From assembly GCA_017997515.1 (NCBI GenBank), contig JAGOEY010000052.1:1-9155 (forward strand): DNA of 9,155 nt, given 5' to 3'. This DNA comes from Burkholderiaceae bacterium (GTDB lineage Bacteria > Pseudomonadota > Gammaproteobacteria > Burkholderiales > Burkholderiaceae). Shown here one piece after another: positions 1-5,570 of this stretch (its first letter is position 1; every line of letters starts with the position of its first letter). The notes beneath the pieces are model-generated. The model was not told where the DNA came from. It saw only the letters and a list, made by a program, of their open reading frames with translations, and ran no database searches. The position numbers were made by a program, and so were the translations under genes.

Positions 1-388
1 GGCGTGACTTCACATGCTGGCGCACGGCGTTCTGCAGCGCTTCGATCAAGGCCTCGTCATCGACCGGTTTTTCCAAAAACTCGGCGGCACCGGCCTTGAA
101 GGCGCGGCGGCACATCTCCACCGTGCCATGGCCCGTCAGCATGATGACGGGTTGGTCCACCCCCTGGGCGACCAGGGTGTCGAGCACGGTGAGGCCGCTG
201 GTGCCGGGCATACGCACGTCGAGCACGATGGCACCAATACTCTGGCGTTCGAATTGCGCCAGAAAAACCAGCGGGTCGGCCCAGGTCTGCACCCGCAGGC
301 CCACCGTGCCGATCAGCAGGGCCAGGCTGCTGCGCACCGCTTCGTCGTCGTCGATCAGGTGGATCAGGGGGGACAGTGTGTCGGTCAT
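1..388 (-). CDS. FixJ-type response regulator, receiver domain (partial, C-terminus outside window)
   Basis: Translating the minus strand from the ATG at 386-388 gives 129 residues, open to the left edge. They form one complete receiver domain. The acidic pocket is D13-D15, the likely phosphorylated Asp is D57 in LDVRMPG, the switch Thr is T85 in LTGHGTVEM, and the conserved Lys is K107 in FLEKPVDD. The GHGTVEMCRRAFKAGAAEFLEKP stretch (residues 86-108) is typical of the FixJ/NarL-type group, whose members usually carry a C-terminal LuxR-type DNA-binding domain. That domain would lie beyond position 1, so the transcription-factor role is inferred. The start overlaps the stop of the upstream histidine kinase by four bases (ATGA, 385-388), which indicates translational coupling and a cognate pair. 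The genes it controls cannot be told from this window. Confidence 0.9.
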   Translation of the reverse strand, partial: MTDTLSPLIHLIDDDEAVRSSLALLIGTVGLRVQTWADPLVFLAQFERQSIGAIVLDVRMPGTSGLTVLDTLVAQGVDQPVIMLTGHGTVEMCRRAFKAGAAEFLEKPVDDEALIEALQNAVRQHVKSR

Positions 389-1866
389 GCGGCGGCGGTT
401 TCGAGCGGCAGTGCCAGGTGGAACGAGGCCCCGCGCGGGGCGTGGTGGGAGGCAGTCAGTGTGCCACCCATACCCATGGCAAGGGTTTCACACAAACTCA
501 GGCCCAGCCCCAGGCCCCGTTCACGTGTGCTGAAGAAGGGTTCGAAAATGCGGCCCAGCAGGTCGGGATGGATGCCCGGGCCGCTGTCGGACACGGTCAG
601 CACGCCCTGGCCGCTGGTGAGGTTGAGCGACAGGATCAGCCTGCGGTCGCTGGCGGGCACCAGCTCCAGCGCCTGCAGCGCATTCATCAGCAGGTTGTGC
701 ACGATCTGCTCCAGTGCCACAGCGTCGGCGTGCACCGTGACGGCTGGCACGACGCAGGGCAGCACGGTAGGGGTCACGTTGCGCCGCTGGCATTCGGGCT
801 CCAGCAGATACAACACGTCGCGCACCACGTCCTGCAGCACCACCGGTTCGCGCTGGCCGCTGAGCTGGGGCCGCTCCACCGCGCGGCGCAAACGGCCCAC
901 GACATCTGCGGCGCGCCGGGCCTGCTCCACGGCCTGGGCCATGGCCGCGCGGGCGGGGTCGAGTTCAGGCGGGGTTTCGCGCAGCATGCGGCCTGCGGCC
1001 TGGGTGTTGGCGAGCAGGGCGGTCAGCGGCTGGTTCAGCTCGTGCGCCATCCCTGCTGCCAGTTCACCCATGGCGTTGAGGCGTGCCACCTGGCCCAGGC
1101 GCAGCAGTTCTTCTGCCCGGCGGCGGCCGGCGCGCTGGCGTTGCAAGGCCATCAGCGCGGCCAGCAGTGCGGCCACGGCCAGCGCCCAGGCGGCCATCCA
1201 CATCCAGGGCAGTTGCTGCCAGCCCACTTGCTGGCTGGCCACCAGGTCGAACGGCTGGCTGTCGGAGGCGAGGCGCTTGCGGAAGTCAAAACGCCAGCCG
1301 TGGTTCATGGGGGTGCCGGGTTGCAGCACAAAGTGCTGGTTGTCCTGCTGCAGCGTGACCCGGATGGGGCTGGACTGCGGCAGCATCGGCCATTCACTCC
1401 ACGGCACGGTGCTGCGCATGTCGATCTGGATCGCAAAGCTGGCGGGCACACCACCCAGCACCAGCTGGTAACGGCCCAGGGTAAAGTCCACTCCTGCCAG
1501 CACGGCGCGGTTGTTCTTGCGCGACGCCTGCTCTGCGCTGCGCAACATGTCTGGCTGCATGGCGTCTTTGGGCCAGCTGCCTTCCTGGTCACGGCGCAAG
1601 ACGCTGACCACCTGGGGGTACACCGATGGCAGGCGCAGTTCGGGCCGGGATGTGGCTGATGTGGGTTGCAGCAAGGCCAGCATGGCCATCATGGCGTCAT
1701 GCTGGACCACACGCTGGCTGAGCAGGCGGTGGGCGATGCGGGCGTTGGTTTCAAAGTCCTCCTGCAGGCGCACCAGCTCCGAGCGGGCAATCCACAACGC
1801 CCCGGCACTGGTCAGCAGCAGCCAGACCAGAAACCACCCCCCATAACGACGCACAAATAGTCCCAT
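385..1866 (-). CDS. Membrane-bound sensor histidine kinase
   Basis: This 493-residue protein is predicted to autophosphorylate on a His and pass the phosphate to the response regulator encoded next. It has a transmembrane segment at about residues 10-27, a periplasmic sensor region at about 30-218 that I do not recognise, and a second membrane segment at about 219-241. The HisKA domain follows, with the phospho-accepting H275 in GMAHELNQPLTALL. The HATPase domain has the N box around N391-N395, the G1 box DSGPG (427-431), the F box FEPFF (441-445) and the G2 box GLGLGLSL (451-458). No HAMP or PAS domain is obvious between the second membrane segment and the H box. The layout resembles the DctB/FixL-like group, but the ligand is unknown. 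No clear Shine-Dalgarno sequence precedes the ATG. It may be co-transcribed with the OmpA/FecR genes 91 bases upstream, or have its own weak promoter. Confidence 0.92.
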   Translation of the reverse strand: MGLFVRRYGGWFLVWLLLTSAGALWIARSELVRLQEDFETNARIAHRLLSQRVVQHDAMMAMLALLQPTSATSRPELRLPSVYPQVVSVLRRDQEGSWPKDAMQPDMLRSAEQASRKNNRAVLAGVDFTLGRYQLVLGGVPASFAIQIDMRSTVPWSEWPMLPQSSPIRVTLQQDNQHFVLQPGTPMNHGWRFDFRKRLASDSQPFDLVASQQVGWQQLPWMWMAAWALAVAALLAALMALQRQRAGRRRAEELLRLGQVARLNAMGELAAGMAHELNQPLTALLANTQAAGRMLRETPPELDPARAAMAQAVEQARRAADVVGRLRRAVERPQLSGQREPVVLQDVVRDVLYLLEPECQRRNVTPTVLPCVVPAVTVHADAVALEQIVHNLLMNALQALELVPASDRRLILSLNLTSGQGVLTVSDSGPGIHPDLLGRIFEPFFSTRERGLGLGLSLCETLAMGMGGTLTASHHAPRGASFHLALPLETAAA

Positions 1867-1958
1867 CCCGGCATTGTCGGGGCAGGGCGGGGAGGTCGTT
1901 AGCGGGGAGTTCCCGCAGAGGCAAACCCTGTCGGGGAAAACCGTTAGATCTTGGCCGA
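1867..1958 (-). other. Short gap between ompA-like gene and kinase, with small hairpin
   Basis: The gap holds a small inverted repeat at 1902-1916 (GCGGG and CCCGC arms, 5-base loop). No run of T follows on the minus strand, so it is not a convincing intrinsic terminator. I see no good -35/-10 pair for the kinase gene. The gap may simply be an intra-operon spacer. Confidence 0.3.
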
Positions 1959-2573
1959 TCAGCGCACCAGAATCACCACACGGCGGTTCTGTGCTTCGTC
2001 GGTTTCATCTGGCGTGGGCACGGCCAGTTCGCGCTCGCCCCGGCCCACGGCGTCAATGCGGGCCGCGGGAAAACCTCGTTCGATGTAGATATCCCGCACT
2101 TGTTGTGCACGCCGCAGCGAGAGGGCGTCGTTGGATGCGAGGGAGCCTTTGGTGTCCGTGTGGCCCGTGACCACCAACTCCGCACCGCTGCGGCGCAGTG
2201 CTTCTTCGAGTGTCTGCGACAGGCGGAGCTGGGATTCGGCCGTGAGTGCGGTGCCTCCGGTCTGGAAGAACAACACACTGCGCGAGGGCGGTGGTGGTGC
2301 TGCGTCAAACAGAGGGGCAAACTGTTTGTGTGCGTAGGCTGCGGTGGCGGTGTCCACGATCGGGGTTCCACCCTGGCGCACCTGCATCCACTGGAAGGGT
2401 TCCGCCAGGGTTTGGCTGTTGGCGTCAGTTTGCACCTTGACTGCCGAGCGGGAGCCATCTGCCTGGGGCAATAACATCACCTGGGTGGTCGGTTTGGCCG
2501 CACATCCGACGAGGACCAGACCCGCAATGGCCAGCGCGACGCGCTGTTGAACTACCCCAAACCACCGGTGCAT
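1959..2573 (-). CDS. OmpA-family peptidoglycan-binding lipoprotein
   Basis: This 204-residue protein has a short signal peptide ending in a lipobox (LVGC, Cys24), so it is predicted to be lipidated and probably outer-membrane anchored. A region of about 70 residues without a recognised fold and a Pro-rich linker (residues 93-96) lead to a C-terminal OmpA-like domain (about 98-204). Its core is VVTGHTDTKGS (134-144), LSLRRAQQV (151-159) and the NRRVVI end (196-201). D140 and R155 have the spacing of the Asp/Arg pair that holds diaminopimelate in OmpA-type domains, so peptidoglycan binding is likely. The start overlaps the stop of the FecR-domain gene by one base (TGATG), and AAGGG lies six bases upstream, so the two are almost certainly translated from one message. 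The role is structural or sensory at the envelope; the exact function is unknown. Confidence 0.9.
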   Translation of the reverse strand: MHRWFGVVQQRVALAIAGLVLVGCAAKPTTQVMLLPQADGSRSAVKVQTDANSQTLAEPFQWMQVRQGGTPIVDTATAAYAHKQFAPLFDAAPPPPSRSVLFFQTGGTALTAESQLRLSQTLEEALRRSGAELVVTGHTDTKGSLASNDALSLRRAQQVRDIYIERGFPAARIDAVGRGERELAVPTPDETDEAQNRRVVILVR

Positions 2574-3046
2574 CAGTTGCCCTTGCCTTCTGCGACTTCC
2601 ACAATGAAATCAGTGCCAAGGATGCCGATGGTGGAGGTGGGGGTTGTCACCTTGATCGCGTCAGGACGGGTTTTGCCAATCAAACCTGTCAGCATCCGCA
2701 TCGAGCCGCGCAGCACGGACACCAGCACGTTGCCCTCCTGGGTGGTGGCGTCGTAGGTGAAGTTTTTGAGGTCGACATGGCTGTTGGCGCCCAGCACCAT
2801 GGTGGTTCCGTCGCGCAGCACCACGCTGGCTGCGCTGTTGGCACCGGTGCTGATGCTGTCGGCCGAAGCCACCGCATCGCCGGGCTGCAGTGCGCGGGAA
2901 CCCCGCGCGTCGGTCACCTGGGCCTGTCCTTGCACCACTTTCATGGTGCCCGCACGGGCTGCAGAAGCAGGCGACTCTTGCGCCTGTACCCAGCCCGCAG
3001 CCGCCAGCAGCAGGAGGGGGACAACGGAGAGGATGGGCTTGTTCAT
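2573..3046 (-). CDS. Secreted FecR-domain protein
   Basis: I take the ATG at 3044-3046 as the start, giving 157 residues. It begins a good Sec signal peptide (MNKPILSVVPLLLLAAAGWVQA, cleavage after VQA at residue 22). The frame is open to an ATG at 3124, but that extension contains the -10 box of a strong promoter and encodes an Arg-rich stretch unlike a signal peptide. The mature protein is a FecR domain (PF04773 type): PGD (55-57), STGANSAA (66-73), LRDGT (77-81), VSVLRGSMRMLTG (109-121) and TPTSTIGILGTDF (135-147). It has no anti-sigma N-terminal region or membrane helix as in classical FecR, so it is a periplasmic or secreted FecR-fold protein, not an iron-siderophore signalling regulator. 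It ends only ten residues after the GTDF motif. The OmpA-type lipoprotein gene overlaps its stop codon, so the two products probably act together. Confidence 0.88.
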   Translation of the reverse strand: MNKPILSVVPLLLLAAAGWVQAQESPASAARAGTMKVVQGQAQVTDARGSRALQPGDAVASADSISTGANSAASVVLRDGTTMVLGANSHVDLKNFTYDATTQEGNVLVSVLRGSMRMLTGLIGKTRPDAIKVTTPTSTIGILGTDFIVEVAEGKGN

Positions 3047-3107
3047 GGCGTTTTGCAGGGGGAGGAAAAAGTGCAGGCGGATCTGCCAGCGTCTGGCAAC
3101 GGCTGCG

Positions 3108-3135
3108 ATTCTACGAACCCCCATTTAATTGTCAA
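3108..3135 (-). promoter_or_regulatory. Sigma70-type promoter for the fecR/ompA pair
   Basis: On the minus strand a perfect -35 box TTGACA (3135-3130) is followed, after 16 bases, by the -10 box TAGAAT (3113-3108, five of six consensus bases). Transcription would start near 3101, giving a leader of about 55 bases before the ATG at 3046. The promoter lies inside the longer reading of the fecR frame and so supports the shorter start. It reads toward fecR and ompA and possibly on into the kinase and regulator genes. Confidence 0.75.
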
Positions 3136-3140
3136 AGCTT

Positions 3141-3159
3141 TGTGAACTCCTGGTTCACA
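3141..3159 (-). promoter_or_regulatory. Palindromic operator candidate upstream of the fecR promoter
   Basis: TGTGAACTCCTGGTTCACA is a perfect inverted repeat with 7-base arms and a 5-base spacer. It ends five bases upstream of the -35 box. Its centre (3150) is near -49 relative to the predicted transcription start, a usual position for a dimeric activator next to RNA polymerase. The half-sites are too far apart for the Crp consensus (TGTGA-N6-TCACA). The regulator is unknown; the response regulator encoded at the left edge is one candidate. Confidence 0.5.
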
Positions 3160-3255
3160 TTGTTGGATAAATCCCTGCCATTTGCTACAAAAAAAGAAGC
3201 TTTATACGTCCGCTCAGTGCGCGCTAGTGCCATTTTTTCTTGAAATTCTGGTGGG

Positions 3256-3269
3256 CCGCCGGCAGGCGG
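3256..3269 (-). terminator. Possible weak terminator hairpin after ybeY
   Basis: CCGCC and GGCGG arms (5 bp, 4-base loop) lie 25 bases past the ybeY stop codon. No T-run follows on the minus strand, so this is at best a weak or Rho-assisted end. Beyond it, up to the palindrome at 3159, the DNA is AT-rich for this genome, and I see no gene there. Confidence 0.2.
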
Positions 3270-3294
3270 TTTACACAGGCCTCTGGGCACGTTC

Positions 3295-3756
3295 TTACGT
3301 TGCCAGATAGGGGTTGCTGAATCCCAGCCCCGCCAGGACTTCTGCCTCACGGGCCTCCATAGCGTCGGCGTCTTCTTCACTGGTTTCGTGGTCCCAGCCT
3401 TGGGCATGGAGCGCGCCATGCACCAGCAGGTGGGCATAGTGGGCCTGCAGGGTTTTGCCATTGTCCAGGGCTTCCTGTGCCACCACCGGCGCACACAGCA
3501 CCAGGTCGGCGCTGACGACGGGCTCCTGCGTGTAGTCAAAGGTCAGCACGTTGGTGGCGTAGTCCTTCTGGCGGTAGGCCAGGTTGAGCGCACGGCCTTC
3601 TTCGGCGTCCACGATACGCACGGTGATCTCGCCTTCCAGTGCCAGCGCATGGCGCAGCCAGCGCACGACGTGGTGGCGCGGCAGGGCGGCGCGGTGTGCG
3701 GTCACCTGGGGGAACTTGCCAAACTGCAGCGACAGGGACAGGGGGGGGAGTGCCAT
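3295..3756 (-). CDS. ybeY: Endoribonuclease YbeY (rRNA maturation factor)
   Basis: This 153-residue cytoplasmic metal-dependent endoribonuclease acts in 16S rRNA 3'-end maturation and ribosome quality control. The family signature is present: the zinc-binding motif [11 protein letters not shown] supplies H113, H117 and H123, and the conserved catalytic-region Arg is R62 in [15 protein letters not shown]. Length matches the usual 150-180 residues. The ATG at 3754-3756 follows the phoH stop by nine bases, with no strong Shine-Dalgarno sequence, so translation is probably coupled to phoH. This phoH-ybeY order is the widely conserved ybeZ-ybeY arrangement. The usual next gene, the CorC/YbeX transporter-like protein, is absent here; the fecR block follows instead. 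Confidence 0.95.
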   Translation of the reverse strand: MALPPLSLSLQFGKFPQVTAHRAALPRHHVVRWLRHALALEGEITVRIVDAEEGRALNLAYRQKDYATNVLTFDYTQEPVVSADLVLCAPVVAQEALDNGKTLQAHYAHLLVHGALHAQGWDHETSEEDADAMEAREAEVLAGLGFSNPYLAT

Positions 3757-3765
3757 GGTGCCGGT

Positions 3766-4728
3766 TCAGTCGTTGCGGCGGCGGGCGGGCGCACGCGGGG
3801 TGGGGGATGCGTCGTAGGCGTCCACAATCCGGGCGACCAGGGGGTGCCGCACCACGTCGGCACTGGTGAAGCGGGTCAGAGCGATGCCCTTGACGCGCTT
3901 GAGCACACGTTCGGCATCGATCAGTCCACTCAGTGTTTCTTTGGGCAGGTCGATCTGGCTCGGGTCACCCGTCACCACCGCCTTGGCTCCGAAGCCGATA
4001 CGGGTGAGGAACATCTTCATCTGCTCGGGTGTGGTGTTCTGGGCCTCGTCCAGGATCACAAACGCGTTGCTCAGCGTGCGCCCGCGCATGAAGGCCAGCG
4101 GGGCCACCTCCAGCATGTTGCGCTCGAATGCTTTTTGCACCTTCTCGAACCCCATCAGGTCGTACAACGCGTCGTACAAGGGGCGCAGGTACGGGTCCAC
4201 CTTCTGGTTCAGGTCACCGGGCAGGTAGCCCAGCTTTTCTCCCGCTTCGACTGCGGGGCGGGTCAGCACGATGCGCTGCACGGCGCTGCGCTCCAGCGCA
4301 TCCACAGCGCTGGCCACGGCCAGGTAGGTCTTGCCCGTGCCTGCGGGGCCAATACCAAAGGTGATGTCGTGGCTGGCGATGTTGTCGAGGTACAGCGCCT
4401 GGGTGGGGGTGCGGGCGCGCAGGTCGGTGCGGCGGGTGGTCAGCACCATGGAGCCGTCTTCGGACTGGGCCATGGCCGCATCACCCGCCAGCATCAGTTG
4501 TACGGTCTCCGGCGCGATGGGGCGCTGGGCCATCTCGTACAAAGCCTGCAGCAGCTCCAGCGCCTGTGTGGCTTTGGCCTTGGGGCCGTCAATCTTGAAC
4601 TGCTCGTGCCGGTGTGCAATGTTCACCTCCAGCGCCAGCTCGATGGTGCGCAAATGCTCATCCATCGGCCCACACAGGTGGCCCATGCGCAGGTTGTTGG
4701 GGGGCGAAAAGGTGTGGCGGAGGATCAA
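3766..4728 (-). CDS. phoH: PhoH-family ATPase (YbeZ-like)
   Basis: PhoH-like cytoplasmic P-loop ATPase, 320 residues from the start I prefer. Walker A is GPAGTGKT (residues 127-134), Walker B is VILDEAQN (224-231), followed by TGDPSQID (253-260) and the C-terminal [13 protein letters not shown] region. The YbeZ group works with YbeY in RNA metabolism, and ybeY is the next gene. The frame is open to an ATG at 4893, but the extra 55 codons coincide with a dispersed repeat (4754-4858) and do not look like PhoH. I choose the TTG at 4726-4728, which gives an N-terminus [13 protein letters not shown] that I recall as typical of betaproteobacterial PhoH proteins. A weak GGA lies upstream of it. ATG codons at residues 15 and 22 of this version are alternatives. 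The gene is divergent from ruvA. Confidence 0.93.
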   Translation of the reverse strand: MILRHTFSPPNNLRMGHLCGPMDEHLRTIELALEVNIAHRHEQFKIDGPKAKATQALELLQALYEMAQRPIAPETVQLMLAGDAAMAQSEDGSMVLTTRRTDLRARTPTQALYLDNIASHDITFGIGPAGTGKTYLAVASAVDALERSAVQRIVLTRPAVEAGEKLGYLPGDLNQKVDPYLRPLYDALYDLMGFEKVQKAFERNMLEVAPLAFMRGRTLSNAFVILDEAQNTTPEQMKMFLTRIGFGAKAVVTGDPSQIDLPKETLSGLIDAERVLKRVKGIALTRFTSADVVRHPLVARIVDAYDASPTPRAPARRRND

Positions 4729-4753
4729 GCTGATAATTCCAAAGGAAACTGCA

Positions 4754-4858
4754 CACCCCCAAGGCTTGCGCACTGCGTGTCGCTGCGCCTTCCCCCTTGC
4801 TGGGGGCGATACCAGCAGCCCGGCAAAGCCGGTTCTGCGGTATCTCTTGAAGGGCGCA
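4754..4858 (+). repeat. Dispersed structured intergenic repeat, copy A
   Basis: This stretch lies between the divergent phoH and ruvA genes. It matches the minus strand at 8267-8380 with one or two single-base gaps and many substitutions: both begin CACCCCC, continue AGGCTT, share CTTCCCCCTTGC and GGGGGCGA, and then hold a 37-nt hairpin. Three hairpins can form. The first is at 4768-4783 (GCG-CAC stem, TGC loop). The second is at 4792-4806 (CCCCC/GGGGG, loop TTGCT). The third is at 4808-4844: 6 bp, one bulged base, 4 bp, a 1x2 internal loop, 5 bp, AAA loop. No T-run follows, so it is not a standard terminator. I recall similar sequences as common intergenic repeats in Comamonadaceae; a genome search would confirm this. 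Confidence 0.85.
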
Positions 4859-4917
4859 CACAGCACCGGCCGGGGTTTGGCAGTTGCAATCAATCAATAA
4901 AACATGCGAAGGCACCC

Positions 4918-5490
4918 ATGATAGGCAAATTAACTGGAATGCTCAGCGAGAAGAACCCACCAGAAGTCCTGGTGGACTGCAACGGGGTGGGTTACGAGGT
5001 GCATGTGCCTATGAGCACTTTCTACAACCTGCCCGTGCTGGGCGAAAAAATCACCCTGCTGACCCACTTTGTGGTGCGTGAGGACGCGCAGCTGCTCTAT
5101 GGCTTTGGGACGGCAATGGAACGTGATGCTTTTCGCCAACTTATCAAGGTGTCCGGCGTCGGGCCGCGTATGGCGCTGGCGGTGTTGTCCGGCATGGGCG
5201 TGGCTGAGCTGGCGCAGGCCATCACGCTGCAGGAAGTGGCCCGGCTGGTGAAAGTACCCGGTATCGGCAAAAAAACAGCCGAGCGTTTGCTGCTGGAACT
5301 CAAAGGCAAATTCGGCGCCGACATCGGTGCACGCGCCAGTGTGGGCAGCGACAGCCAGGTGGACATCCTGCAGGCGCTGATGGCACTGGGCTACAGCGAC
5401 AAGGAGGCCGCAGCGGCTCTCAAGGCCTTGCCTGCAGAGGTGGGGGTAAGTGAGGGGATCAAGCTGGCGTTGAAGGCCTTGGCGCGGTAG
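4918..5490 (+). CDS. ruvA: Holliday junction branch migration protein RuvA
   Basis: RuvA binds four-way DNA junctions as a tetramer and loads the RuvB motor for branch migration in recombination and repair. The 190-residue length is normal for the family. The N-terminal OB-fold domain begins MIGKLTGML and runs to about residue 63. Two helix-hairpin-helix motifs follow: VSGVGPRMA (78-86) and VPGIGKKTA (113-121). A flexible linker (about 136-147) leads to the C-terminal RuvB-contact domain, [17 protein letters not shown] (148-164). The ATG at 4918 has AAGG eight bases upstream. The frame is open far upstream, but that part is antisense to phoH and ybeY and is not coding. No ruvC precedes it in this window. 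I could not find a convincing promoter in the short space left by the repeat. Confidence 0.97.
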   Translation: MIGKLTGMLSEKNPPEVLVDCNGVGYEVHVPMSTFYNLPVLGEKITLLTHFVVREDAQLLYGFGTAMERDAFRQLIKVSGVGPRMALAVLSGMGVAELAQAITLQEVARLVKVPGIGKKTAERLLLELKGKFGADIGARASVGSDSQVDILQALMALGYSDKEAAAALKALPAEVGVSEGIKLALKALAR

Positions 5491-5570
5491 CAAAAAGTAG
5501 CACGCGCGCAGCTGGGATGGGGCATTCTGTGGTGCACCCGGCTTTGGGTCTGTCAGTCAAAGGGTGTTCC

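Noticed and set aside
14..1659. Two long plus-strand frames (485 and 427 codons) opposite the kinase and regulator genes
   Set aside because: They are Arg/Ser- or His/Gln/Gly-rich shadow translations with no recognisable motifs, while the minus strand encodes clear kinase and receiver domains.
3047..3124. N-terminal extension of the FecR-domain protein to the ATG at 3124
   Set aside because: The extension contains the -10 box of the likely promoter and lacks signal-peptide character; the ATG at 3046 begins a good signal peptide.
3141..3159. Crp binding site
   Set aside because: The arms contain TGTGA and TCACA, but they are nine bases apart and not six, so it does not fit the Crp consensus.
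4877..4905. ruvA promoter beginning TTGGCA at 4877
   Set aside because: No -10 box at an acceptable spacing is convincing (TAAAAC at 15 bases is the best), and it would put the transcript start on the ribosome binding site.
3388..4917. Open frame of about 510 codons upstream of and in frame with ruvA on the plus strand
   Set aside because: It is antisense to phoH and ybeY, has no family-like sequence, and RuvA begins normally at MIGKLTGML at 4918. Long stop-free antisense frames are expected in high-GC coding DNA.
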